A stretch of 64,000 nt of DNA. It comes from Cryptosporangium sp044454545 (GTDB lineage: Bacteria > Actinomycetota > Actinomycetes > Mycobacteriales > Cryptosporangiaceae). The notes beneath the pieces are model-generated. The model had not been told where the DNA came from. It saw only the letters and a program-made list of their open reading frames with translations, and did no database searches. This document shows, one piece after another, positions 8,562 through 17,355 of this stretch. Made by a program: the position numbers and the translations under genes. The stretch is from positions 372,001 to 436,000 of the forward strand of contig NZ_JBITDV010000001.1 in NCBI RefSeq assembly GCF_044454545.1, in the 5' to 3' direction. The stretch's first letter is position 1, and every line of letters begins with the position of its first letter.

Positions 8562-8779
8562 CGCTGTTCCTCGCTCGGCGCGGCTGAACGAACCGGTGTC
8601 TCGTTCGTTCATCGGCCGAACCAGCGCCGTCTGGAGGTGTTGCAGCGGTGCAATTCAGTTGTACCGCCCCAGTACGGTCGTTCCACACCACGCGGGGGTT
8701 CATCCTGTCTTTCCCGGCGTGTGGCCCACCGCAGGGAGGGTAGAAAGCACGGGCCCGAGCCTCTACGAGAAGGAGCACG

Positions 8780-8974
8780 ATGGCCAACACCCGCGGTCAC
8801 TGGGACCAGCTCCCGGGATGGACGCCGGACCCCGAAGACACCGCCGACGGCGCGGCCCCCGGCTTCGGCGGTTACCCCCACGCCGAGGACATCCCCGACC
8901 AACGTCCGGTCGACCCCGAGGACGCCGTCTTCGACGCCGGCCGCCCGGACGTCGAGGAATACCTCCCCATCTGA
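8780..8974 (+). CDS. Small acidic hypothetical protein
   Basis: A 64-residue protein with the Pro/Asp-rich sequence HWDQLPGWTPDPEDTADG early and DVEEYLPI at the end. The ATG has a good GAGAAGGAG site 5 nt upstream and the codon use is typical of the region. It has no Cys, no transmembrane segment and no recognisable domain. The low-complexity acidic composition suggests an intrinsically disordered protein. It sits alone between the divergent DHH gene and the broken XRE regulator. I do not recognise it. The ribosome site and base composition are the only evidence that it is real. Confidence 0.55.
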   Translation: MANTRGHWDQLPGWTPDPEDTADGAAPGFGGYPHAEDIPDQRPVDPEDAVFDAGRPDVEEYLPI

Positions 8975-9026
8975 CCCTGTCTGGCCGCGGGACGGCGACC
9001 ACGGCGCGCTCCGTAGGCTGGAGGCC

Positions 9027-9898
9027 ATGGCCGGGCCGAGCATCAACACCCTTGGGGAGTACCTCCGGGCGCGGCGAGAGCTCGTCGACCCGGCCGACGT
9101 CGGGTTGCGCGTCACCGGCGCGCGGCGCGCGCCCGGACTCCGCCGGGAAGAGGTCGCGACCCTCGCCGGCATCAGCGCCGACTACTACCTCCGACTGGAG
9201 CAGGGCCGCGACCGCAACCCGTCTCCGCAGGTCCTGCAGGCCCTCGCCCGCGTCTACCGGCTCGACGCGGCCGCTGCGCGATACCTGGTCAGCCTCAGCG
9301 CGGGCGCCAAGAGAGTGCCCGGCCACCCCCGGCCCGAGAACGTCCCGACCGGGATCCGGGCCCTGCTGGACTCGGTCGGCCTACCGGCCTTCGTCGAGAA
9401 CAGGGCCTTCGACGTGCTGGCCGCGAACTGACTGGCGACGCCCTGTCGCCGCGAATGCGGCCGGGCCGCAACCGGCTGCGGGATGTCTTCCTCGACGAGG
9501 ACGAACGCGCTCTTTTCCCCGACTGGAACCGCGAGACCGTCGTGATGGTCGCCGCGTTCCGCGCCTCCCTCGGTACCGATCTGGACGCTCCGCGAGTCAC
9601 GTCGCTGGTCGACGAGATGTCGCAAGCGAGTGAGCGGTTCCGGGAGATCTGGGCGCGGCACGACGTGGTGGCATTGGCCGGTGGTGTGGCCGGCTGGGAA
9701 CATCCGCAGCTCGGACCGCTGGAACTGCGCCGCGAGAAACTGGCGATCGGTGATTCGGACGGTCAACTGCTGGTGATCTACCACGCCGAGTCCGGGTCGG
9801 ACTCGGCGCGCGCGCTGGACCTGCTGAAGTCGCGATCGGAACCTGCGCCGGCCTCGGACCCGGTCTCCAGCGGCGAGGCCGCGCTGACCGACTTCTGA
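9027..9898 (+). pseudogene. XRE-family (MmyB-like) regulator split by a stop and a frameshift
   Basis: Residues 1-134 from the ATG at 9027 give a complete XRE HTH (RRAPGLRREEVATLAGIS, then YYLRLEQGRDRNPS) and the start of the MmyB-type ligand domain (LPAFVENRAFDVLAAN). They end at a TGA at 9429. The missing remainder continues in another frame: LSPRMRPGRNRLRDVFLDE, ALFPDWNRETV, and HPQLGPLELRREKLAIGDS to a stop at 9898. The expected join is AAN-x-LAT-ALSPRM. It needs one sense codon in place of TGA (for example CGA) plus one extra base near 9438. The two halves together have the family's usual ~285 residues. This is either a young pseudogene or a sequencing error. Confidence 0.8.
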
Positions 9899-10025
9899 GG
9901 CGTCCGAGTCGACGGAAGCCGTCCCGGTCTCCTGCCGACCGAGCCGTATGCAGGCATGCCGGTACCCAGGCCCACATCCTGCCGTGTGGGTCCGGTGACC
10001 GTGCCGCGGTCTCTCGCGCCAAGCC

Positions 10026-11567
10026 TCAGAAGGGTGGCGGGTCGTCGTCAGCTCCCGCGTCACCGAGGGGTGCCTCTACTCCGTCGACCGTGCCGACCGT
10101 AGCCGTCGCGAGCGGCGATTCCCGATCGGCCACGTCGTCGGCGTCGCCGCCCGGCCGCAGTTCGTCGTCGTCGACCTCGCGCGTGGGTGCTTCGACCGTG
10201 TACGTGTGGCCGGCCGGGCTCGTCCACGTGCAGGTCTTCCGCTCTGCGTCGGGCCTGACCTGCCACCCGCCTTCGTCCTTGGCGCGGTGGTGGCGGCGGC
10301 ACAGCGGCACCAGGTTGTCCGCGCTGGTCGCCCCGCCGTCGATCCGCCGGACGTTGTGGTCGAGGTCGCACCGGTACGACGGCTGCGAGCAACCGGGGAA
10401 CATACAGGTCGGATAGGTAGCGCGGATCAACGCGGCGAGCGGTGCCGGCGGCCGGTAGACGGTACGGCCGAGGTCGGTCACGACGCCCCGCCCATCGGCG
10501 AGCCATTTCTCCCAGTGCCCGTCACCGGCCAGCTCGCGTGCCACCGCCGGCGGGACCGGGCCGTAGCCGGTGAGGTCACCGGGCTCGTGCGTGCCGCCGA
10601 GCACGGTGCTCAGCGGCGCGACGAGAGCGACCCGGGGCGCAGCCGCCCGCTTGCCCATGATGATGCCGGCCACCGCTCCGGCCCACCGACGCGCGCGACT
10701 CTCGCCCTCCGGAGGAGTGTCGCCCTCGCCGGACTCCTCAGCCCACGTCGGATGATCCGCCGCCAGCATCCCGAGCTCCGACAGCGCGACGAGTGCGTCC
10801 GCGCGGCGCTGGTCGATCGTGCGTTTGTCGCCGTTGAACCGCGAGCGTCCGGCGAGTCGATCGAGTGTGGTCCGGACCCGGGCAGCGCCCTCGGCCGGGA
10901 CGAACGCGCGGATTTCCATCATCGAATCGGGAAGCGGAATGAAGTCCACCCGCCGGCCGGTCCGGGCCCGGCGCCGACGCTTTTCCGCCCCGTCAGGGTC
11001 GGCCCTGATCACTTCGCGGCGAGCGCGTGTGCCGGTCTGCGCCGGGGTCCTCTTCCGCGCCGCGTCCAGCAGGCGACGCTCCGCCGCGGCCGCCGCTTCG
11101 TCGTCTTCGAGGGGCTCGAGGCCCTTGACGATCTCCGCTGCGTGCCGGTAGGTGATCTGGCCCTCGGCCAGCGCCCGGCCGGTCTGGAACCGGCGCGTCG
11201 CGAGTACCCGGGCCACCTCGATGCGGTCAGCCGCGCCCTGATCGGACATCCGCAGCGCCGAGGCGACTTCCTCGCGGCCCCAGTCTTCGATCTCGTCGGA
11301 ACCGGCCCGGCCGTCCCCGGTCGGCTCGTGTCCGGCGATGTCGAGGATCACGGCGTTCATCCGCGCATCGACCCACGCCGCCAGCCGCTGCCAGGCCTTG
11401 GCGATCACGACCTGGGCCGCCACGTCGGGGAGCAACTCCGGTAGGACGACGCCGGCCGGATCGCTGCGCCGCGCCGGCGGCTGGGGACGCACCGCCTCCA
11501 GCGCGAACGCCAGCTCAGGACCGGGCCGCATGCCGGCGAGCGAGTCGAGATCCAGGGTGTCCTGCAT
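10026..11567 (-). CDS. DUF222/HNH endonuclease-domain protein (13E12 repeat type)
   Basis: A 513-residue protein of the multicopy actinobacterial DUF222-HNH family, known in mycobacteria as REP13E12. The N-terminal two-thirds are the helical DUF222 region (VARVLATRRFQTGRALAEGQ, then ITYRHAAEIVKGL). The C-terminal HNH nuclease motif reads CMFPGCSQPSYRCDLDHNVR, then GGATSADNLVPLCRRHH, with both zinc-binding Cys pairs and the DH...N...H catalytic residues. The cellular role is unknown. Some copies serve as phage or element insertion sites. The ATG at 11567 is chosen because residues upstream of it look non-coding. No flanking repeats of a mobile element were seen. Confidence 0.85.
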   Translation of the reverse strand: MQDTLDLDSLAGMRPGPELAFALEAVRPQPPARRSDPAGVVLPELLPDVAAQVVIAKAWQRLAAWVDARMNAVILDIAGHEPTGDGRAGSDEIEDWGREEVASALRMSDQGAADRIEVARVLATRRFQTGRALAEGQITYRHAAEIVKGLEPLEDDEAAAAAERRLLDAARKRTPAQTGTRARREVIRADPDGAEKRRRRARTGRRVDFIPLPDSMMEIRAFVPAEGAARVRTTLDRLAGRSRFNGDKRTIDQRRADALVALSELGMLAADHPTWAEESGEGDTPPEGESRARRWAGAVAGIIMGKRAAAPRVALVAPLSTVLGGTHEPGDLTGYGPVPPAVARELAGDGHWEKWLADGRGVVTDLGRTVYRPPAPLAALIRATYPTCMFPGCSQPSYRCDLDHNVRRIDGGATSADNLVPLCRRHHRAKDEGGWQVRPDAERKTCTWTSPAGHTYTVEAPTREVDDDELRPGGDADDVADRESPLATATVGTVDGVEAPLGDAGADDDPPPF

Positions 11568-11891
11568 GGCCCGGACGCTAGGGCGCTCGCCCAGCACCGA
11601 ACCGGTCGTCCACAGCCTCGCCGGGCGTCCGATCGAATTGTGGACGACGGCCCTCGGCGCCATGCCCAGCCCACGGCGGCCGACCTTCACGGCGTCCGCC
11701 AAAACCCAGAAGCCGACCACCGTGCGCGGCGAATCCGCATCGGTCAGTGGCACGAGCGGGGTCGTGGACCTGGAATTTATCCTCGGCCGCCACGGCACCG
11801 TCCGGGCCGAACGCGAGGAAAAGAGTCACAAAGCTCGCCGATTCCTATATTTGATATCGTGATGCCCGACTTTCCGGCCGGAAGGATCCCT

Positions 11892-12602
11892 ATGACGAGG
11901 CCCGCCCCCGCCGGCTCACCGGGGCGGAGCCGTGCCGCCGGGCGCCCGACCCCGCTGGCCCGACCCCAGCTGTCCGAGGAGGTCGTGGTCTACCTCCGTG
12001 ACCTGATCATGTCCGGCGAGCTCCGCCCCGGAGAGTTCATCCGGCTCGAGGACGTCGCGGCCACCCTCGGCGTCAGCATCACCCCGGTCCGGGAAGCGCT
12101 GCTGACGCTCCGCGGCGAGGACATGGTCGAGCTGGAGCACCGCCGCGGCTACCGGGTCGCGCCGCTCTCCCGCCAGGACGTCGAGGACATCTTCGCCCTA
12201 CAAGCGCACGTCGCCGGCCGGCTCGCCGGCCGCGCGGCCTCCCAGATCAGCGACGACGAACTCGACGACCTGCGCGCCCAGCACGAGGCCCTGCGCGGCG
12301 TGACCGACCCCGCCGACGTCGAGCAGCGCGAGTTCGACTTCCACCGCACACTCAACCGGATCGCGAACGCCCGCAAGCTCTCCTGGTTCCTGCACACCGC
12401 TACCCGATACACCCCGGCCCGGCTCTACTCGTCCGACCAGGACTGGCAGACGTCAATGGTCACCGCGCACGACGAGCTGATCGCCGCGTTCGCCGCGCGC
12501 GACGGCGCCCGGGCGACCGACGTCATGACCCGCCACTTCGCCGACGGCGCCGAGCAGCTCAAGGCGCACCTCGACGGCATCGGTTTCTGGGCCGACCGGT
12601 AA
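11892..12602 (+). CDS. GntR-family regulator, FadR subfamily
   Basis: A 236-residue regulator. The N-terminal winged helix covers about residues 25-90 (VVVYLRDLIMSGELRPGEFI, then LEDVAATLGVSITPVREAL). The all-helical FCD effector domain follows, with metal-ligand-type residues in FDFHRTLNRIAN and TAHDELIAAF. FCD regulators bind carboxylic acids and control catabolic genes. The ATG at 11892 has GGAAGGA 7 nt upstream; an ATG at 11862 in the same frame is weaker. An AT-rich stretch (TATATTTGATATCG, 11846-11859) just upstream is a likely promoter or autoregulatory site. It lies 269 bp before the homogentisate gene set and may sense an intermediate of it. Confidence 0.8.
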   Translation: MTRPAPAGSPGRSRAAGRPTPLARPQLSEEVVVYLRDLIMSGELRPGEFIRLEDVAATLGVSITPVREALLTLRGEDMVELEHRRGYRVAPLSRQDVEDIFALQAHVAGRLAGRAASQISDDELDDLRAQHEALRGVTDPADVEQREFDFHRTLNRIANARKLSWFLHTATRYTPARLYSSDQDWQTSMVTAHDELIAAFAARDGARATDVMTRHFADGAEQLKAHLDGIGFWADR

Positions 12603-12826
12603 CACCGCTCAGCCCCTGACCTGCCGGAACCGGAACAGACGCCACGTCCTCGTCACCGCGCGAGGCGACCGGTCGAAGCGCGTCCGGTGTTCCGGCGGGA
12701 GCTCCCCGCGACGCAAGGCCCCCGCACCACGGAAAGCACCCCCACGAAACCCCGCCCCCGGACCCGGGCGCCCCCCTTTCGTGCCCTCCCCCTTGCCCGC
12801 GAATCCCCCCGCTCGTAACGTCCATC

Positions 12827-12857
12827 TCGATAGCGGAACACCGTGTTCTATTATCGA
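12827..12857. promoter_or_regulatory. 31-bp dyad operator before the homogentisate operon
   Basis: The left arm is TCGATAGCGGAACAC (12827-12841), the centre is C12842, and the right arm is GTGTTCTATTATCGA (12843-12857). Twelve of 15 positions pair, with a perfect GAACAC/GTGTTC core and matching TCGATA/TATCGA ends. It ends 15 bp before the MBL-gene ATG, so a bound regulator would block transcription or translation. The IclR protein encoded at the end of this gene set is the natural candidate; the upstream GntR is the other. Confidence 0.6.
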
Positions 12858-12871
12858 ACAGGAGCCGCCAC

Positions 12872-13837
12872 ATGGCGACGAAGCCGTTCGCGTCCTCCGC
12901 CGACCTCGGCGTCAAGGAACAGACCCTGGAAGTGCTCGCCGACGGCGTCTACGCCCTGACCGCCGACGGCGACCCGAACGTCGGGGCGATCGAGGGCGAG
13001 GACTTCCTCGTCTGCTTCGAGGCCCTCGCCACGCCGGTCGCGGCCCGCCGCTGGCTCGCCCGGCTGCGCGAGCACACCGACAAACCGGTCCGGTACCTGG
13101 TGCTCTCCCACTACCACGCGGTCCGCGTCCTGGGCGCGAGCGCGTTCGACGCCGAGGTCATCGTCAGCTCCAGGCCCACCAGGGCGCTGATCGCCGAGCG
13201 CGGTCAGCAGGACTGGGAGAGCGAGTTCGGACGCATGCCGCGCCTCTTCGAGGAACCCGACTCGATCCCCGGCCTTACCTGGCCGACCGTCACGTTCACC
13301 GACACGATGACGATCGATCTGGGCGGCGATCGGGGCTCCCTGGAGCTCAGGTACCTCGGCCGGGGCCACACCGAGGGCGACATCGTCGCCTGGCTCCCCC
13401 GCCCCGAAATCCTCTTCGCCGGCGACCTGGTCGAGTCCCAGGCCGCGCTCTACACCGGCGACGCGTTCCACTTCGACTGGGCGTCCGGCACCCTCGACGC
13501 GGTCAAGGCCCTCGGCGCCCGGCAACTCGTCGGTGGCCGCGGCGCGATCACCCGCGACCACTCCGGGACCCGGGCGGCGATCGAGCAGACCCGCGACTTC
13601 CTGCTCACCATGCAGCGCACGGTCGGCGACGCCCACCGCGCCGGCGCCGGCGTCAAGGCCGCCTTCGCGGCGACCCACGAAGCCCTGGCCCCGGCCTACG
13701 GCCGTTGGCCGATCTTCGAGCACTGCCTCCCGTTCGACGTCCAGCGCCTCTGGGACGAACTCGACGGCATCGAGCGCCCGGTGATCTGGACCGCCGCGCG
13801 CGACCGCGAGGTCTGGGACGAACTCCAAGGCGCATGA
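12872..13837 (+). CDS. MBL-fold protein of the homogentisate gene set
   Basis: A 321-residue metallo-beta-lactamase-fold protein. The usual HxHxDH metal motif is replaced by SHYHAVRVLGA (residues ~87-97): the first two His remain but Asp and the third His are V and R. The later GRGHTEGD and FAGDLVE ligands are present, while the final GHG position reads GGRG. One metal site therefore appears dismantled. As far as I recall, the SHYHAVRVLGA form recurs in relatives found beside homogentisate dioxygenases, so it is a lineage feature rather than damage. The ATG has AGGAG 8 nt upstream. It overlaps the next gene by 4 bp (ATGA). The reaction is unknown; hydrolysis of a pathway thioester or lactone is conceivable. 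Confidence 0.7.
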   Translation: MATKPFASSADLGVKEQTLEVLADGVYALTADGDPNVGAIEGEDFLVCFEALATPVAARRWLARLREHTDKPVRYLVLSHYHAVRVLGASAFDAEVIVSSRPTRALIAERGQQDWESEFGRMPRLFEEPDSIPGLTWPTVTFTDTMTIDLGGDRGSLELRYLGRGHTEGDIVAWLPRPEILFAGDLVESQAALYTGDAFHFDWASGTLDAVKALGARQLVGGRGAITRDHSGTRAAIEQTRDFLLTMQRTVGDAHRAGAGVKAAFAATHEALAPAYGRWPIFEHCLPFDVQRLWDELDGIERPVIWTAARDREVWDELQGA

Positions 13838-15387
13838 TCGCGGTCATCGGCGCCGGTCCCGTCGGCCAGACCGCGGCGCTGCTGCTGGCCCGCTGGGGCC
13901 TGCCGGTCGTCGTCCTGGACGGACGCCCGGGACGCGACGCCGTGGGCAGCAAGGCCATCTGCCAGCAGCGCGACGTGCTGGACGTCTGGGACTCCGTCGG
14001 CGTCGGCCGGGCCGTCGCCGACCGGGGCGTCACCTGGACCATGGCCCGCACGTTCCACCGAGACCGGGAGTTGTTCAGCGTCGGCTTCGCCGACCGGGGC
14101 CGGTCGGTGTTCCCGCCGTTCGTCAACGTCTCCCAGTGCGAAACCGAGACCCTTCTGGACGCCGCGATCGCGGACCAGCCCCTGATCGACGTCCGCTGGG
14201 GGCACCGCGTCACCGGGCTCGACCAGGACGACGACGGGGTCACGCTGACCACCGGCACCGGCCAGGACCTACGCGCCGACTACGTGGTCGCCGCCCCCGG
14301 CGCCCGCGGGGACGTCGTCCGCCGGGAACTGGGCGTCACGTTCGACGGCGAGTCCTTCGACGACTGCTTTCTGATCTGTGACCTGCGGACCGACCTCCCG
14401 GGCTGGGAGACCGAGCGGCGGTTCTACTTCGACCCGGTGTGGAATCCGGGCCGTCAGGTGCTGATCCACCCCTGCCCGGACTCGACGTACCGGATCGACT
14501 GGCAGGTTCCTCCGGATTTCGACCTGGACGCGGAGGAGGCGTCGGGCGGGCTGGACCGGCGGGTCCGGCAGGTGATCGGCGACCGGCCGTACGAGCTCGT
14601 GTGGAGATCGGTGTACCGGTTCTCGTCGCGGGTCGCCGACCGGATGCGGATCGGCCGGGTGCTGCTGGCCGGCGACGGCGCGCACCTGGTGTCGCCGTTC
14701 GGCGCGCGCGGCCTGAACTCCGGGGTGCTCGACGCGGAGAACGCCGCCTGGAAGATCGCCTACGTGGCCCGCGACACCGCCCCGGACGGCCTTCTGGATT
14801 CGTATCACGACGAACGGCACGCGGCGGCTCTCGAGAACCTGGAGGTCACCGGCGCGACGATGCGCTTCCTGGTGCCCGGCACCGACACGGAGGCCCGGCA
14901 CCGCCGGGAGATCCTGCGCCGCGCGGTCACCGATCCGGCGGCCCGTGCCCAGGTCGACTCCGGACGGCTCGCGGAGCCGTTCTGGTACGTCGACTCCCCG
15001 CTCACCACCCCGGACGAGCGGCGTCCGTTCCCCGGCCGCCCGACGCGCGGGGACGTGCCGGTCCCCGCTCCCGGGATCCTCGTCCCGGACTGCCCGGTGA
15101 CCGTCCCCGGCCGTCCGGACGTCACCCGCCTGCGACAGCTGGCCCGCGAAGGAGTGACGGTCCTGCGCGGCACCGCCACCGACGTCCCGGACGTCGAGGC
15201 CTACCGCTTCGACGTCCTCGATCCGACGCCGACGCTGCGGGAGGCGCTGGGGGCACGCGACGACGAGTACTGGGTGCTGCGCCCGGACGCCCACGTCGCC
15301 GCCGTGCTCACCCGGGCCGGCGACGTCGCGCCGGCCATCGCGCGGCTTCTGGGAGGCCGTCGCCCGGTTTCGAGGAGGTTCGGATGA
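13834..15387 (+). CDS. FAD-dependent aromatic hydroxylase (PheA/MhpA type)
   Basis: A 517-residue flavoprotein monooxygenase. It has VIGAGPVGQTAALLLARWG at residues 4-22 for the FAD ADP moiety and the DG-type motif in VVAAPGARGDVVRREL near 150. GRVLLAGDGAHLVSPFGARG near 275 is the GD motif that binds the FAD ribityl chain. A thioredoxin-like C-terminal extension follows, as in 3-(3-hydroxyphenyl)propionate hydroxylases. Enzymes of this class use NAD(P)H and O2 to hydroxylate phenolic acids. Its 4-bp overlaps with the MBL gene and homogentisate dioxygenase suggest it makes homogentisate or a close analogue, for instance from a hydroxyphenylacetate. The substrate is inferred from context only. 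Confidence 0.75.
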   Translation: MIAVIGAGPVGQTAALLLARWGLPVVVLDGRPGRDAVGSKAICQQRDVLDVWDSVGVGRAVADRGVTWTMARTFHRDRELFSVGFADRGRSVFPPFVNVSQCETETLLDAAIADQPLIDVRWGHRVTGLDQDDDGVTLTTGTGQDLRADYVVAAPGARGDVVRRELGVTFDGESFDDCFLICDLRTDLPGWETERRFYFDPVWNPGRQVLIHPCPDSTYRIDWQVPPDFDLDAEEASGGLDRRVRQVIGDRPYELVWRSVYRFSSRVADRMRIGRVLLAGDGAHLVSPFGARGLNSGVLDAENAAWKIAYVARDTAPDGLLDSYHDERHAAALENLEVTGATMRFLVPGTDTEARHRREILRRAVTDPAARAQVDSGRLAEPFWYVDSPLTTPDERRPFPGRPTRGDVPVPAPGILVPDCPVTVPGRPDVTRLRQLAREGVTVLRGTATDVPDVEAYRFDVLDPTPTLREALGARDDEYWVLRPDAHVAAVLTRAGDVAPAIARLLGGRRPVSRRFG

Positions 15388-16562
15388 CCTACTACCGGCA
15401 GGTGGGCAGCGTCCCGCCGAAGCGGCACACCCAGCACCGCCGTCCCGACGGGGGCCTGTACGCCGAGGAACTCATGGGCGAGGAGGGCTTCTCGTCGGAC
15501 TCGTCGCTGCTCTACCACGCCGGGATCCCGTCGGCGATCGTCGACGCCCGCCCGTGGACGCCGCCCGGGCCGGAGCTGACGCCGAACATCCCGCTGGTGC
15601 CGCGGCACCTGAGGCTGCACGAGCTGGCGTTCGCGCCGGACGCCGACGCGGTCACCGGCCGCAGGCTGGTGCTCGGCAACGCCGACGTGCGGATCTCCTA
15701 CGCGGTGTCCGGCGTCCCGTCGCCGTACTACCGCAACGCCGTGGGCGACGAGTGCGTGTTCGTCGAGCGGGGCGCGGCGGTCGTCGAGACCGTGTTCGGT
15801 GCGCTGGCCGTCGGTGCCGGGGACTACGTGGTCCTGCCGCGCGCGACGACGCACCGCTGGGTGCCGTCCGGTGACGAGCCGCTGCGCACGTACGCGATCG
15901 AGGCGTCCTCGCACATCACACCGCCGAAGCGCTACCGGTCGACGCACGGGCAGTTCCTGGAGCACGCCCCGTACTGCGAGCGCGACCTGCGCGGGCCGGT
16001 GAGCCCGCTGGTCGAGGACGGCACCGACGTCGAGGTGTACGTCCGGCACCGTGGCGGCGGCACGATCCACGTGGTGCCGCGGCACCCGTTCGACGTCGTC
16101 GGGTGGGACGGGTGCCTGTACCCGTACGCGTTCAACGTCGCGGACTTCGAGCCGATCACCGGCCGGGTCCACCAGCCGCCGCCGGTGCACCAGGTCTTCG
16201 AGGGGAACAACTTCGTGATCTGCAACTTCGTGCCGCGCAAGGTCGACTACCACCCGCTGGCGATCCCGGTGCCGTACTACCACGCGAACGTCGACTCGGA
16301 CGAGGTCATGTTCTACGTCGACGGTGACTACGAGGCGCGCAAGGGTTCCGGCATCGGCCGGGGCTCGATCTCCCTGCACCCCGGCGGGCACTCGCACGGC
16401 CCGCAGCCGGGGGCGGTCGAGAGCAGTCTGGGCGCGGAGTTCTTCGACGAGACCGCGGTGATGGTCGACACGTTCCGCCCGCTGGACCTCGGGGAGGCCG
16501 GGCTGGCCGCCGACGACGGCCGCTACGCCTGGTCCTGGTCCGGCCGGGGCCCGGAGAAGTGA
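15384..16562 (+). CDS. hmgA: Homogentisate 1,2-dioxygenase
   Basis: A 392-residue cupin dioxygenase that opens the homogentisate ring to maleylacetoacetate using Fe(II) and O2. It matches the actinobacterial form: MTYYRQVGSVPPKRHTQHR at the start, PHPFDVVGWDG-type core (RHPFDVVGWDGCLYPYAFN), VPYYHANVDSDEVMFYVDG carrying the first His and Glu ligands, and HPGGHSHGPQPGAVE carrying the last His. A strong GAGGAGG site precedes the ATG, which overlaps the hydroxylase stop (ATGA). Maleylacetoacetate isomerase and fumarylacetoacetase genes are not in the window and must be elsewhere. Related enzymes act on 2,5-dihydroxyphenyl compounds, so exact substrate identity is probable rather than proven. Confidence 0.85.
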   Translation: MTYYRQVGSVPPKRHTQHRRPDGGLYAEELMGEEGFSSDSSLLYHAGIPSAIVDARPWTPPGPELTPNIPLVPRHLRLHELAFAPDADAVTGRRLVLGNADVRISYAVSGVPSPYYRNAVGDECVFVERGAAVVETVFGALAVGAGDYVVLPRATTHRWVPSGDEPLRTYAIEASSHITPPKRYRSTHGQFLEHAPYCERDLRGPVSPLVEDGTDVEVYVRHRGGGTIHVVPRHPFDVVGWDGCLYPYAFNVADFEPITGRVHQPPPVHQVFEGNNFVICNFVPRKVDYHPLAIPVPYYHANVDSDEVMFYVDGDYEARKGSGIGRGSISLHPGGHSHGPQPGAVESSLGAEFFDETAVMVDTFRPLDLGEAGLAADDGRYAWSWSGRGPEK

Positions 16563-16671
16563 CGATCCACGAGCCAGAGTCTCGACCTCCACTCGGCGGT
16601 GAGGCTCAGGTGCCCGCAGCGGATAACCGTCCCGCGCGGGCGGCGGCATGACGAGAGGAGCGAATGTCCCG

Positions 16672-17355
16672 ATGGCCGAGGAGAGCGCGCCGGCGTCGCA
16701 GACGCTGGACCGGGGCATCCGCCTCCTGGAGTACCTGGTCCAGGTCGGGACCCCGGCGCCGATCGCCGACCTCTGCGCCCACCTCGGCGTGCACCGGTCG
16801 ATCGTCTACCGGCTGCTGCGGACGCTGGAGGACCACCGCCTGGTCGAGCGCGACCCGGCCGGGCGGTACCGGCCCGGCACCGGTATCGCCGGGCTCGCCC
16901 GGGGCGTCCGCAACGACCTGCGGACCGCGGCGCTCCCCCAGCTCGACGCGCTCGCCGCCGAGCTGGGCATGACCGCGTTCGTCGTCGTGCGGGCCGGCGA
17001 CGAGGCGGTCACCGTCACCAGCGTCGAGCCTCAGGACACGGCCGCGCACGTCGCCTACCGGCCCGGGACCCGTCATCCGGTCGATCGCGGCGCGCCGGGC
17101 CTGGCGCTGCTCGTGCCCGACCCGCCGTCGCCGTCGGACCGTCCGGAGCTGGCCGAGGCCCGCCGGGCCGGCTGGGCCACGTCGCACGGCGAGGTGATCC
17201 GGGGGTTGAGTTCGGTCGCCGCCCCGGTGCGCGGTCCGGACGGCCGGGCCCGTGCGGCCCTGGCCGTCGTGTATGTCGACGACGACGTGGACGTCGAACG
17301 GATCGGCCGACGGCTGACCGACGCCGCCGGGAAGGTCGCGGCCGCGCTCAGCTAG
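16672..17355 (+). CDS. IclR-family regulator of the homogentisate genes
   Basis: A 227-residue IclR regulator. The N-terminal winged HTH is RGIRLLEYLVQVGTPAPIAD, then CAHLGVHRSIVYRLLRTLED. The C-terminal effector domain has the conserved HGEVIRGLSSVAAPVR near residue 175 and is slightly shorter than the ~250 usual. IclR proteins bind aromatic acids and act on catabolic operons, so the 12827-12857 dyad is the expected target. The ATG at 16672 follows GAGAGGAGC with 9-nt spacing; an in-frame ATG at 16648 lacks a clear site. Its stop overlaps the convergent LLM gene by 8 bp. Confidence 0.8.
   Translation: MAEESAPASQTLDRGIRLLEYLVQVGTPAPIADLCAHLGVHRSIVYRLLRTLEDHRLVERDPAGRYRPGTGIAGLARGVRNDLRTAALPQLDALAAELGMTAFVVVRAGDEAVTVTSVEPQDTAAHVAYRPGTRHPVDRGAPGLALLVPDPPSPSDRPELAEARRAGWATSHGEVIRGLSSVAAPVRGPDGRARAALAVVYVDDDVDVERIGRRLTDAAGKVAAALS

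Noticed and set aside
10026..11567. DUF222/HNH gene as a mobile element or homing endonuclease
   Set aside because: No terminal repeats, target duplication, intron or interrupted host gene can be seen. The family is usually chromosomal multicopy.
12603..12826. Search for a gene between the GntR stop and the dyad operator
   Set aside because: No frame with a start, ribosome site or known motif exists. It is a promoter region with C-rich sequence.
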